64,000 nt of DNA, taken from contig NZ_CP139301.1 in assembly GCF_034092395.1 (NCBI RefSeq), positions 1,674,001 through 1,738,000 of the forward strand. Direction: 5' to 3'. Made by a program: the position numbers and the translations under genes. Under the pieces are notes generated by a model that worked only from the letters and a program-made list of their open reading frames with translations, made no database searches and had not been told where the DNA came from. This document shows positions 41,592 through 50,122 of this stretch, in pieces (within the stretch, counting starts at the first letter, position 1; each line of letters opens with the position of its first letter). The DNA is from Prochlorococcus sp. MIT 1307. Lineage in GTDB: Bacteria > Cyanobacteriota > Cyanobacteriia > PCC-6307 > Cyanobiaceae.

Positions 41592-42113
41592 ATGATGAAA
41601 CTAATTGCGCTAATTGCATTTCTTTATTTGCTCACGGAATTGTTGAGCAGGTCAACAGAAAATAACAACGCGAATAGTGATAATGATCAACCACCTAGCC
41701 TTATTGATTTCTTGAGTTCAATTGCATCGCTAATCAGTCCAAAAGAAACTAAGCCGTTTCAAGACTCTATGGAAGAGGAAGTCATAGAAGTCGAGGCTAA
41801 AGTTTCTGCAGAGTCTGGTGCTACTAAGCTGTTTCAAGACTCTATGGAAGAGGAAGTCATAGAAGTCGAGGCTAAAGTTTCTGCAGAGTCTGGTGCTACT
41901 AAGCCGTTTCAAGACTCTATGGAAGAGGAAGTCATAGAAGTCGAGGCTAAAGTTTCTGCAGAGTCTGGTGCTACTAAGCCGTTTCAAGACTCTATGGAAG
42001 AGATCGAGCCTCCTGAAGATGAATTAGATCTTGAAGAACAGAAAATTGACTCTGCCACTATCAGTAGTGTTGACATTAAGGAATGGACTAAGAGAAACCA
42101 AAAGAAGAAATAG
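41592..42113 (+). CDS. Membrane-anchored acidic repeat protein
   Basis: This 173-aa protein has an N-terminal hydrophobic helix (MKLIALIAFLYLLTELL) and a Ser-rich spacer. A 25-residue acidic unit follows, KPFQDSMEEEVIEVEAKVSA plus ESGAT, repeated three times with a partial fourth, and the protein ends in a basic tail RNQKKK. The DNA repeat is nearly perfect, so copy number can change by slippage. The repeats probably form a rod or linker exposed from the membrane. Function unknown. Confidence 0.65.
   Translation: MMKLIALIAFLYLLTELLSRSTENNNANSDNDQPPSLIDFLSSIASLISPKETKPFQDSMEEEVIEVEAKVSAESGATKLFQDSMEEEVIEVEAKVSAESGATKPFQDSMEEEVIEVEAKVSAESGATKPFQDSMEEIEPPEDELDLEEQKIDSATISSVDIKEWTKRNQKKK
41751..42002 (+). 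repeat. 75-bp in-frame tandem repeat, 3.4 copies
   Basis: Units start at 41751, 41826 and 41901, with a partial one at 41976. The only change I see is a single base (Pro to Leu codon) at the start of unit 2. Such identity means recent expansion. Confidence 0.93.
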
Positions 42114-42179
42114 CATTCTAACTCTAAATAAATAAATTTAATAATAATCAATTATTATATGTAATTTACGTAAAAAATA

Positions 42180-42593
42180 TTATTCAAACCCTTTAAAAAG
42201 TTCTTTATGCACGGCAAAAGTATGGTATTGGGCAGTTCCTTCCTCAGGAGTCAGCATTTCACCATCAATGTTCCAAACTATACTACAAATCAGATTCCCA
42301 TCCCATCTAACTCCATCTTTGCTAACTGCTTCAGACCATTTGCGAACACTAAAAAAGTGACTTGGCATATAATTACCAATTTTTCTTGATAAATCACAAA
42401 TAATTGATAATATAGGTGGCTTTGAACTTAAATTTAGTTCTTTTTTTAATGTAATCTGATTAAAAACTCCTATAAATCTAATATAATCAATTAACTCTTC
42501 TTCACTTTTGGAAAGCTCTGCTTTAAGCAATGACCTTTCAAAATCTTTTATTGGAGTAATGGGCCTTGCCTCAACCGACTTTGCTTTATACAT
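42180..42593 (-). CDS. Hypothetical protein
   Basis: This 137-aa soluble protein has a helix RSLLKAELSKSEEELIDYIR, then ILSIICDLSRKIGNYMPSHF and WDGNLICSIVWNIDGEML. An alpha/beta fold is likely. No family recognised. It is convergent with the repeat protein gene. Confidence 0.55.
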   Translation of the reverse strand: MYKAKSVEARPITPIKDFERSLLKAELSKSEEELIDYIRFIGVFNQITLKKELNLSSKPPILSIICDLSRKIGNYMPSHFFSVRKWSEAVSKDGVRWDGNLICSIVWNIDGEMLTPEEGTAQYHTFAVHKELFKGFE

Positions 42594-42747
42594 AGATTTA
42601 ACTAACTATTATTTAAGTAATAAATTTAGTTATTTTAAAGTATATAGTACTCGTTGAACTTGATTCATTTTAATTATAAGAAAAACTATTGAGGCTATTA
42701 TTCTTTATATTAAACTGAGTGAGATTAACTACTGAAGATAACTATAT

Positions 42748-42900
42748 CTAGGCAGCTTCTTTAGCTGAATCATTTTCGTCAATCTGCTTAGACCATTTCA
42801 CTTCATTGGAAGTAATTGTAGCTAAGTCATAGGGAGATAGACCTTCGCCTCCTAATAACTCCTCAACTTCATACAAATAAACTATATTCTTGTTTTTCAT
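42748..42900 (-). CDS. 50-aa acidic protein
   Basis: The frame reads MKNKNIVYLYEVEELLGGEG then LSPYDLATITSNEVKWSKQI. It is small, acidic and without membrane helix. The composition is protein-like. No family recognised. Confidence 0.42.
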   Translation of the reverse strand: MKNKNIVYLYEVEELLGGEGLSPYDLATITSNEVKWSKQIDENDSAKEAA

Positions 42901-43467
42901 ATCACTAAAATACATTCTCTTGACTACTGAAATTAAACTCAGAAAATACCTGATGTTTGTTTAATAGTAACTTCTTGTTCAAATCTTTATCAAAAAAACG
43001 TTTCCTTGGATAAAAGTTTTTAAACGTTTTTCTACTAATAAGTTCTTTCATTTGAGAAGCAACAAGAGCTCTAATAAATGTTTGATTCCTTCATTTGTAA
43101 CTTATCGGAACTGTCTTTTCAATGTAGATAGTTTGAAAGTTGTTTTAGATTTACACTGTTTAATAAAGATACTAATTTAGAGTCGTTACATATTAAATCA
43201 AAAGAACCTCTCAATTAATTTTTATCTAGAAAGTAATCTTTTAATATTTATATTGGATTCGCTTTCAAATTGGCAAGCCACCTCTATAAGTGATAAAAAA
43301 CAAGTAGCAAAGATAATTCTTCCTTGGATTAGGATTTCAACTAAATAAGATATCTTTGAATTTAAAAAATATACTTTTTCCCAAATAACTTTTATTATTG
43401 TTAATAAATTTACTATTAAATTAATATGCTTTTATTTATATCCACTTCATAACCATTAGAGGTTTTG
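42901..43467. other. 567-bp AT-rich gap
   Basis: No gene, tRNA or terminator can be supported. The stretch is among the most AT-rich of the window and contrasts with the GC-richer gene that follows. Confidence 0.5.
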
Positions 43468-44085
43468 TCATATTTTGGAAGCCCCACCTTGCGCCACAAG
43501 ATCTCTAAGTTTTTTATTTTCAGCAATTAATTCCTTATTCTTCTTAATAGCTACTTTTAGACGATTATTTAATTCTTCAACCCTTGCATCTACTGTTTTA
43601 GGCACCTTGCTTTTTGCAGATGGCCTGCCACGTAGGGTATTGCGAACCTTTGCGTCTGATAGGACCTCTCCTTTGGCCGCCAAATCAAACACCTTTGCTC
43701 TTTCTCTATCTGTAATCCCTTTTCCTCCCATCGCGTTAAGTGACCTTGCGGAAAAGCCGGCCAGCAAATGATCATCCACATCAGAGTTGCCTAGCCATTT
43801 CTCATGAGCATTGACTAGATCGACCGCATACCTTTCTGAACAGTTGAGTGCCCCAGAGCGGAGATAAGCCTTCCAGTTGCCTGGCCTAACATTTTGCTTG
43901 ATTTCAAATAAGTGCGCTGCTACTGCCCTAATACATTGCCCCGCTGTAAGCAGCTCTTCATTGACCTCCAGGGTTGACTCCTTGATGAATGCCACTTGGG
44001 CTGGCACCAACCCTTTCTCCACTTCTTCGCCGAGATATATGCCTCCCGCTTCCAGTACCTCGGGCGAAATAGAGGTTGAAGCCAT
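43468..44085 (-). CDS. DUF3102-like protein, copy 2
   Basis: This 205-aa protein is homologous to the gene at 32138. It has a helical core LTAGQCIRAVAAHLFEIKQN, GNWKAYLRSGALNCSERYAV (the DUF3102-like region) and LLAGFSARSLNAMG. A basic linker with RGRPSAKSK and a C-terminal coiled coil follow (KKNKELIAENKKLRDLV). Probably DNA-binding. It is clearly GC-richer than its flanks, a sign of transfer. ATG 44085 (MASTS) matches the paralog. TTG 44106 is a possible earlier start. Confidence 0.6.
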   Translation of the reverse strand: MASTSISPEVLEAGGIYLGEEVEKGLVPAQVAFIKESTLEVNEELLTAGQCIRAVAAHLFEIKQNVRPGNWKAYLRSGALNCSERYAVDLVNAHEKWLGNSDVDDHLLAGFSARSLNAMGGKGITDRERAKVFDLAAKGEVLSDAKVRNTLRGRPSAKSKVPKTVDARVEELNNRLKVAIKKNKELIAENKKLRDLVAQGGASKI

Positions 44086-44519
44086 TGCATAAGGTACGAC
44101 ACCCAAAGGTAGCCCTTGCTGTCGAGGCCGTCACCAAGTACAAATGTATCAATTACCTCGGTTCCAAGGAGTTGGCTTGTTGGTCTGGTAGGTCTTGATT
44201 TATATATGTGCCTGACTTGCACGGATGATTTTCAGAGTAAAATCAGCATAAAAGCTTATTTTTTTATATCAACTCAACTAAAATTGAACTTCTCATGAAA
44301 AATTCTTTATAGAATTTGAGCATCTCCTAAATAGACAGTATTTATATCTATATACCTTCCTATGATTTTCTTTTTTTACGAAACAAGTATTTACTTTATA
44401 TCAAAATGCCTACCTTAGTCTCTTTAAGATTTTGACTTGCTAGTTCTAAAATCAAACTAAATAGTGGCTTAAAACTTGAAAAGGCTCTAAAAAAAACTTT
44501 AGATCTTTAATCAGAGAAA

Positions 44520-45053
44520 ATGACTAAGACAGAGCAACTCTTGCATTATTGGAAACTTGCTCAATTACCAAAGACATTTAATGCAAAAGTTGCTTTTTTT
44601 AATGAGAATGAACAAGCGTTTCTTTTAGATTCACAGGAAGGAGAAGACTTTGAGAATTGTAAGCATTCCTTTTGTTCTGAGAAAGGATTAGATAAAGAAG
44701 AGACAGAGGAATTTCAAGATAACTCTTGGGAATCCTTTCCTAATGATTTTAAGGCCTATGCTTTTGACTATTGCATTTTAGAAGGTGTTGCATATGAAGA
44801 TGTTGAGTGCACCTTGGATGTCGCACAAATTACATCTCTAATTTCAGTAGAAAAACTTTTTGAAAAGCTCGAAGATGAGGGAATCAGCCCTTCTGAAGCT
44901 GAAGATGATGTAATGCTTCTTTTAGAAAGAAGACTTAAGAAGGCAGGAAAAAGTGCAACTGAAGATGATCTATACGATGCTACTCAGAACTTACTAAGTG
45001 ATTTAATAGATTGGATGGATGATCATCACCCAGATAATATAGAAGCGGCATAA
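44520..45053 (+). CDS. Acidic hypothetical protein
   Basis: This 177-aa protein is strongly acidic. It has QLLHYWKLAQLPKTFNAKVA, a Cys pair in CKHSFCSEKG and helical EKLFEKLEDEGISPSEAEDD ending WMDDHHPDNIEAA. Soluble. No family recognised. The gap 44107-44519 upstream contains no other supported gene. Confidence 0.58.
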   Translation: MTKTEQLLHYWKLAQLPKTFNAKVAFFNENEQAFLLDSQEGEDFENCKHSFCSEKGLDKEETEEFQDNSWESFPNDFKAYAFDYCILEGVAYEDVECTLDVAQITSLISVEKLFEKLEDEGISPSEAEDDVMLLLERRLKKAGKSATEDDLYDATQNLLSDLIDWMDDHHPDNIEAA

Positions 45054-45351
45054 CTTTTAGTTCTCTTGAGAGTTTGACTATTCCATAATTAAAATTTTAG
45101 CTATATCAATATATTCGAATGCTGCAATTGAGTTTTATAATTACAGCTGTAAATATAGTTCGTGTTTTTAAACTGATAATTTAAAGAATTAACTACCTCA
45201 AAGGATATAGCTTTGCACCCTTTCTTTAGAGATAGTTCATCAAGGATCTGGAGCTATCTAGTCTAGATTAGATCTATACCAGTAATTCAAAAAAAAGTCT
45301 TGACGCTTACCTAACAAAAGATACATAATAGAAATTCAATGAATTTTTCTG

Positions 45352-45606
45352 ATGGCTACGGGAAGGGAGAAATATCCAGAGAAATGCCCATGGGACTTTG
45401 GTCCTAATCAGAATCAATCTGATCAATCGAATTGGGTTATGAAAAACGGAGAAGACTTTGTGATATTTGCTAAAAATAAAGACAATTCAAATTATTTCTA
45501 TGTCACACAAAAACAAACACTTAAATCTATCTTGGCCTATGAGGCCCGCCTTATATTTCAAAAGTTGTTAGATAAAGGGTATAAATTAGAAAGTCACCCT
45601 TCCTAG
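45352..45606 (+). CDS. KYPxxCPWD family protein, member 2
   Basis: This 84-aa member of the three-gene family has REKYPEKCPWDFGPNQNQSD, MKNGEDFVIFAKNKDNSNYF and the C-terminal EARLIFQKLLDKGYKLE. Its N-terminus is closest to member 1 (30020), its length to member 3 (51789). A soluble protein of unknown role. Confidence 0.68.
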   Translation: MATGREKYPEKCPWDFGPNQNQSDQSNWVMKNGEDFVIFAKNKDNSNYFYVTQKQTLKSILAYEARLIFQKLLDKGYKLESHPS

Positions 45607-45811
45607 TCTTTCTTGGAAAGTATATCTATATTTAGAGACTAAATATCTAAATTATTTATGAAATCTTTAACAAGCATCTCGTTCTCATGAGATGTTATGT
45701 TAAGGCCTGAAATGGTTAAATTTATAGATGAGTGATAGTTCTCTATAGCATGATAAAAGCTTGAAAAACTAGTATTAGACGTTAGATTTCTTATATACTT
45801 AATGGCGCAAA

Positions 45812-46249
45812 ATGGTTGTTCCAACTTACTTGAAGAAAAGACAGGAAAAAAGAGTCTCTAAATACCATTTAATTCAAAATAACATTTCTTCTCAATACCA
45901 AGTATTAAAACAAAAGCTTTCATCAAAATTTCATAGGCAAGATAAACTTGAAAGAGATGGAGTCGATCAAAGCACTTTAAATTTCGTTGAGAAATATGAT
46001 TTCTTTTTAGAAAGACAAGATGAAGAAATAAATATTAGAGAATTGACAATGCCTTTCAAAGCTTTATCTAAAGATAAAAAAATTAGCCTGTCAAGGAATA
46101 GACTTGATTGGACTCGTGGCCGGATATCAGGGACAGTCTCTTTAATTGTTGTAAGAGATGGAGTAATTATAGAGAAGGTTTTTTTGACTCCCAAAGGGAA
46201 TAAGGTTTCAGTTAAACGTAGTGAAATGGGAATATTATCAATTTTCTAA
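45812..46249 (+). CDS. Hypothetical basic protein
   Basis: This 145-aa protein has a basic helical N-terminus (YLKKRQEKRVSKYHLIQNN, KQKLSSKFHRQDKL) and a beta-rich C-terminus (LTMPFKALSKDKKISLSRNR, GTVSLIVVRDGVIIEKVFL). Possibly nucleic-acid binding from charge alone. No family recognised. Confidence 0.52.
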   Translation: MVVPTYLKKRQEKRVSKYHLIQNNISSQYQVLKQKLSSKFHRQDKLERDGVDQSTLNFVEKYDFFLERQDEEINIRELTMPFKALSKDKKISLSRNRLDWTRGRISGTVSLIVVRDGVIIEKVFLTPKGNKVSVKRSEMGILSIF

Positions 46250-46353
46250 GCTAATAATATTAGCTTGAATATAGATCTTTTGATTTTTTATGTATTCGCC
46301 TTAGATAACAGAATTCTAATTATTAGAATAGATTTCTTTATGGCTAGTAAGAT

Positions 46354-46785
46354 TTAACCTTCAATAAAAACTTTCTTTTGACGCTTCCGCTTTAAATCAC
46401 CTCTAATTTTCTTGATTTTAATTCTTTGATTTTTAGCTTTAAGCCCTGGTTTGGTTGATTTCCTAGCCTTTTGTGGCGGCTTTAACCCTTCTATTAATAG
46501 TTCTTTCATTCTCGCTAAGGCTACTTTGCGATTTTGGTATTGAGAACGTTCTTCTTTGGCGACAACACGAAGAGCCCCATTCACTACTTGACTTTTAAGT
46601 TTCTCAAGTAATCTATGTTTTTGAAAGGGACTAAGTGTATAGGATTTTTCTAAATTAAGCAGAAGCTCTACTTGGCTTTCAACTTTGTTAACTGCTTGAC
46701 CTCCTGGACCTTTAGCGCGAGAGAAGGACCATTTTAATTCTTTAGATGGAATAATTAAACGAGTATTTATAAATAAGTCCATCAA
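46354..46785 (-). CDS. arfB: Alternative ribosome-rescue factor ArfB-like hydrolase
   Basis: This 143-aa release factor-like protein has the peptidyl-tRNA hydrolase motif GPGGQAVNKVESQVEL (Gly-Gly-Gln at residues 28-30). It has a basic C-terminal tail (KAKNQRIKIKKIRGDLKRKR) that in ArfB/YaeJ enters the empty mRNA channel. Length matches E. coli ArfB (140 aa). It lacks codon-recognition domains, so it should release stalled ribosomes without a stop codon. Confidence 0.85.
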   Translation of the reverse strand: MMDLFINTRLIIPSKELKWSFSRAKGPGGQAVNKVESQVELLLNLEKSYTLSPFQKHRLLEKLKSQVVNGALRVVAKEERSQYQNRKVALARMKELLIEGLKPPQKARKSTKPGLKAKNQRIKIKKIRGDLKRKRQKKVFIEG

Positions 46786-46953
46786 TCTAACTGATATTTA
46801 TCCAGCTGTGATTATTAAGGCCGCAGAAGAATATTTTTGAGAATGACTTGAAGAGTACATGATAACTAAAATCAAAAATTAATAATTATTGCTATGGTTT
46901 AAAATTACATCGAAGCTACTACAAAGCCTTCATAGATATTTGACTTATCTATT

Positions 46954-47073
46954 TTAAGTTCGCTTTATAATACTTCTTTTTGGATTCATGCCCCATAGTT
47001 CCCCATTCTTAGAAGCCTCTACAATTGCATTGTAGATTTTGCTACTTTTGATTTGTGCTGTAGTTGTTTTCAT
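46954..47073 (-). CDS. Possible 39-aa protein
   Basis: The frame reads MKTTTAQIKSSKIYNAIVEA then SKNGELWGMNPKRSIIKRT. It is basic and soluble. The composition is acceptable but there is no strong ribosome-binding site. The gap 46786-47288 holds nothing else I can support. Confidence 0.35.
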   Translation of the reverse strand: MKTTTAQIKSSKIYNAIVEASKNGELWGMNPKRSIIKRT

Positions 47074-47288
47074 ATAAAAAACATATCGAAAAGCGGGCAA
47101 TTGATCAAGAGGAATAATGGATACTCATAAGGCGAATAAGAATAACTTATGTACTGATTTTTTAAGGCTGCAAGTTTTGCGATTGGGCTTGAAGCACTCC
47201 AGCTTTTTTTAAGTATTTATTTCAGCCTTCTGGCTAAATGAATAATTCTTCGTTTTATCGCTAATAATTAACTATTTGCAATCTGTAT

Positions 47289-47402
47289 ATGGGTAGTCAA
47301 TGGAAAGTTATTTGGCCTGGCGCTGTACTCGTTATGGCTATTTTCATAGTTATCGTTGGAATAATGCTTGGGTTGATAGACCCAAAATCCTTGATGGTGT
47401 GA
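47289..47402 (+). CDS. 37-aa membrane miniprotein
   Basis: The frame reads MGSQWKVIWPGAVLVMAIFI then VIVGIMLGLIDPKSLMV: one transmembrane helix between short polar ends. The layout is like small photosynthetic or respiratory membrane subunits, but I recognise no family. Confidence 0.45.
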   Translation: MGSQWKVIWPGAVLVMAIFIVIVGIMLGLIDPKSLMV

Positions 47403-47559
47403 TCAATCTTGAAAGCTTATAGAGCTACTGTGATTACCTTTTATCTTTTACTTATCTCAGGTGGCAGGTAGGCTGTTTGATAATGATCACTTAGATAGTT
47501 GTACTTCTAATTCTTTATTTATTATCTGCCTATTTCTTATTGTTATTTTGATTAGGCTT

Positions 47560-48303
47560 TTAGCTGTGCGTTTTTAGTAAGTACTTTTTTTCTGGAATAG
47601 GATCGATAAGAAGAGTCTTTTTATCGAGACTCTTTGCAGCCTCTTCAGTGCTCCCTTCCATTTTCATTAGGCTGCTTAGTAATCCTGTGAATTTTGCATT
47701 TCCTCCTGTAGTGCTAGCTAGGACGCTTAAGGGCTGGAAGCGGTCAATAAGTTCAGGTAAAACAGTTTGACCTTTTAAAAAGGCTCCAGCGAATGGCAAG
47801 GTGACATCAACTACTGGACTAATAACTGCATCAAGTTGACGGGGCTTTATGTTCTTATCCATGAAGCCATGTGGCTCCACGTATAAAGACCCCATTGGAT
47901 GAGAAATTACATAACCGTTTTCAACATTGGGGACTGGCGCCCCGGCAAAAGCCTCGATTTTAAGTTCTTTTATTTGTGAGGTTTCACCTGGCTTTAACTC
48001 CTGAACAATTTCGAAGTCACAACTTCTTGCAACATTAGCGGCGGAGGGGGAACCTACGACTGGCAAGGAACGGGGTAGTTTTTTGAGAGTTGGTTTATGG
48101 GAATGATCGGCGAGTCCTTGAGTTAAAAGAAGCAAATCGATTTGTTCGGGAATCTTTATCTCATTAGGCAAACTGCCTTCAATAAGCCAAGCCCCAGGGG
48201 GGAATTTAAGAGTTCCGGTTAGCCATGGGTCTATCAAAACTCTGAAGTTGCCAAATTCAATTAACCAGCCGCTAGAGCCGAAATAAAGGGCTGAGAAAGT
48301 CAT
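47560..48303 (-). CDS. Metallo-beta-lactamase-fold protein, divergent metal site
   Basis: This 247-aa protein of the UlaG-like branch has ALYFGSSGWLIEFGNFRVLI, DPWLTG and the metal-site region LLLTQGLADHSHKP near residue 60. The last replaces the usual HxHxDH with QGLADH, keeping only Asp-His. Later features are GSPSAANVARSCDFE and YVEPHGFMDKN. The changed motif suggests altered or lost metal binding. It is a family found across cyanobacteria. Substrate unknown. Confidence 0.75.
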   Translation of the reverse strand: MTFSALYFGSSGWLIEFGNFRVLIDPWLTGTLKFPPGAWLIEGSLPNEIKIPEQIDLLLLTQGLADHSHKPTLKKLPRSLPVVGSPSAANVARSCDFEIVQELKPGETSQIKELKIEAFAGAPVPNVENGYVISHPMGSLYVEPHGFMDKNIKPRQLDAVISPVVDVTLPFAGAFLKGQTVLPELIDRFQPLSVLASTTGGNAKFTGLLSSLMKMEGSTEEAAKSLDKKTLLIDPIPEKKYLLKTHS

Positions 48304-48450
48304 CTATCGGAAATTTTTTGTTAGGCGCTAAAGGAAAGCTGTAAATAGAGCAATTGAGTTCTCTATTGACAGGCTGGAGAGACAACATACTGTAATTGCA
48401 TGGAAGTACCCAAGCACTACTTAGAAAACCATAGCCTTGGAAATAAGCTG

Positions 48451-48648
48451 TTAAAACAAACCCAAGGCCTTGCCTAATCCAAAAAGCAAGAGAAAGTTAC
48501 CAATGACCAAGACGAGAAAGATTGCACCAGGATTTTTCATTCCTTTAGGTGCAGATAATTGAATGCCAAAAAGTTGTCCTACCTCTTTTTTTTCATCTTT
48601 GTTTTGGGCTTTAGGTGTCGATTTTTCGTTGGAGATAGGTTGTTCCAT
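48451..48648 (-). CDS. Small membrane protein
   Basis: This 65-aa protein has a charged N-terminal half (EKSTPKAQNKDEKKEVGQLF), GIQLSAPKGMKNPG and a C-terminal transmembrane helix (AIFLVLVIGNFLLLFGLG). Tail-anchored layout. It stands between the metallo-beta-lactamase-fold gene and a Nif11-like gene on the same strand. Confidence 0.62.
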   Translation of the reverse strand: MEQPISNEKSTPKAQNKDEKKEVGQLFGIQLSAPKGMKNPGAIFLVLVIGNFLLLFGLGKALGLF

Positions 48649-48752
48649 TCTTTGACTCTATGATGGTTTTTATTTGAGTTGAAAGTAATTTAACAATTGA
48701 GAAAGTGATTTTTTCATTCCCTCCTAATTTGGGGATTTTTCTTATCTTGACA

Positions 48753-49103
48753 TCAGAAGCCAGCTACCATGCCAACTATAAAAAGCAGTATTATTAGTGC
48801 CCCCATCCCTATGAATCTACGATTTTTAGAATTTTTGTCCTGCTGATAACGGAGAACTCCATCTCCCAATGTTAAAGGTGCATCTTTGTTCTTCCACCAG
48901 ATCCAATCGCGAATGGGTGGTGTTTTTAAAAAGTCATCCCTAGTTAGATCAAGATTCATTTGTGTAGAAGTTTCAATTAGAAGATTCAACATATCTTCTC
49001 CATCCTTACAGCTGGACAAGGCATCATTTTTGGCTTTGTCGCCATCTAGCCTATCCACAAGTAACTGCACTTTTGCATTCACTGATAATGTTTTTGATTC
49101 CAT
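48753..49103 (-). CDS. Nif11-like domain with C-terminal membrane helix
   Basis: This 116-aa protein begins with a Nif11-like helical domain: NAKVQLLVDRLDGDKAKNDA, SSCKDGEDMLNLLIETSTQM, LDLTRDDFLKTPPI. Nif11 domains serve as leader peptides of ribosomal peptides in picocyanobacteria. Here a Trp-rich segment (DWIWWKNKDA), a basic stretch and one transmembrane helix follow (IGMGALIILLFIVGMVAG) instead of a Cys-rich core and Gly-Gly site. It is probably not a lanthipeptide precursor. Confidence 0.55.
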   Translation of the reverse strand: MESKTLSVNAKVQLLVDRLDGDKAKNDALSSCKDGEDMLNLLIETSTQMNLDLTRDDFLKTPPIRDWIWWKNKDAPLTLGDGVLRYQQDKNSKNRRFIGMGALIILLFIVGMVAGF

Positions 49104-49316
49104 AGCAATAATGAATGTTTGTCTGAGAAGTCAGGACTATTCTCTTTATCTAGAAACTAGTATATAAGTTTAAAAACTCTTAGGTCAAATTGAACCTGGT
49201 GATTTTTATCATCTGACACTTGGGTGCTGTTAATTTACATAATGAAGAAAATTTTTGTAAAATATTCACCAGCCAAAAATTTATGGGTCCTTTTAATTGT
49301 TATAGCTTCTTAAAAC

Positions 49317-49355
49317 TCTAAAAGCCGACTTCGGTTATAGAAGTCGGCTTTTAGA
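49317..49355. terminator. Bidirectional 16-bp perfect hairpin
   Basis: TCTAAAAGCCGACTTC pairs exactly with GAAGTCGGCTTTTAGA around GGTTATA. It lies at the 3' side of the minus-strand mini-locus 49370-49650, as the hairpin at 15022 does for its paralog. Confidence 0.75.
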
Positions 49356-49369
49356 TGCCTTTTAATTCA

Positions 49370-49650
49370 AGTTTCTGGTACTTGACCTCCTGGGGCCATG
49401 TTTCTAGGAATAGGGCTAAATCCCTTTTAGGGCACCTAAGACGATGCAAAAGAGAGCGACTGATTTGACGCACCTATATCTATCTACAAAAGATAGATAG
49501 AATTGATCCTTGTCGAATCAGCTTTCATGCAAAGCCCTGTTGATAATTGAGACTGTTGGAGCAGGGGTCAGAAGTTAGAAGGCTTCTGGGAAAGACTCTG
49601 GTGGAGTATCTACCGTCATTAGGTACCTCCTTCTTTAATAACTATATGCT
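49370..49650 (-). other. Conserved mini-locus 2: strong RBS, 14-codon peptide, PAPTVS block
   Basis: On the minus strand AAGGAGGT lies 5 bases before ATG 49619, which opens MTVDTPPESFPEAF with stop at 49575. The same frame continues LLTPAPTVSIINRALHES. Further on, the sequence encodes RLGALKGI and SPIPRNMAPGGQVPET in shifted frames. It matches locus 1 (15080-15340), including the upstream CCTTAATGCTTATT block (plus-strand reading) and the closing terminator. Confidence 0.45.
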
Positions 49651-50122
49651 TGTCGTTGAGGGAATAAAAAGCAATCAGCCTTAATGCTTATTATTCCTCA
49701 GTGGTCGCTATGCGTTACTTGGAGAGTGTTTGAATTGACTTGCCTAAAGAGTGGAGTGCCTATCTTTAAAGTTTGATTCCTCATGAATCTAATTATGCTT
49801 AATTGATTAGAACTTCAAAGCCAACTAGCTCAAATCAGGGCGATTCTTTGGATAGGTTACTCGAAGTATCAGTGTTGTGATTCATTTGTGCTCGCTCTAA
49901 CTTTTTTGCCTCACCTTATGCATTTTGTAGAAGATACGCTGATGCCAAGCTTGACTTGCCTTGTTTTGATTAAGTGTTTGGAGGTGTTTTGGCCATTTGC
50001 GACAAGTACTGACATGAAATTTGCTTTTGAGTTATGAGCTTCCTTATTAAGCTGTCACTTATAGCCTCGCACTTTTGGAAATTAATACCTATAACTATTA
50101 TCAACTCAATAGCTAGTCGAAC
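49651..50122. other. Gap with no supported gene
   Basis: These 472 bases have no credible frame or RNA gene. The right end should carry the promoter of the TM2-type gene. Confidence 0.5.

Noticed and set aside
43920-44222. 100-codon minus-strand frame overlapping the DUF3102-like gene
   Set aside because: Most of it is an out-of-frame shadow of that gene. Only the first 40 codons are outside it and show no known motif.
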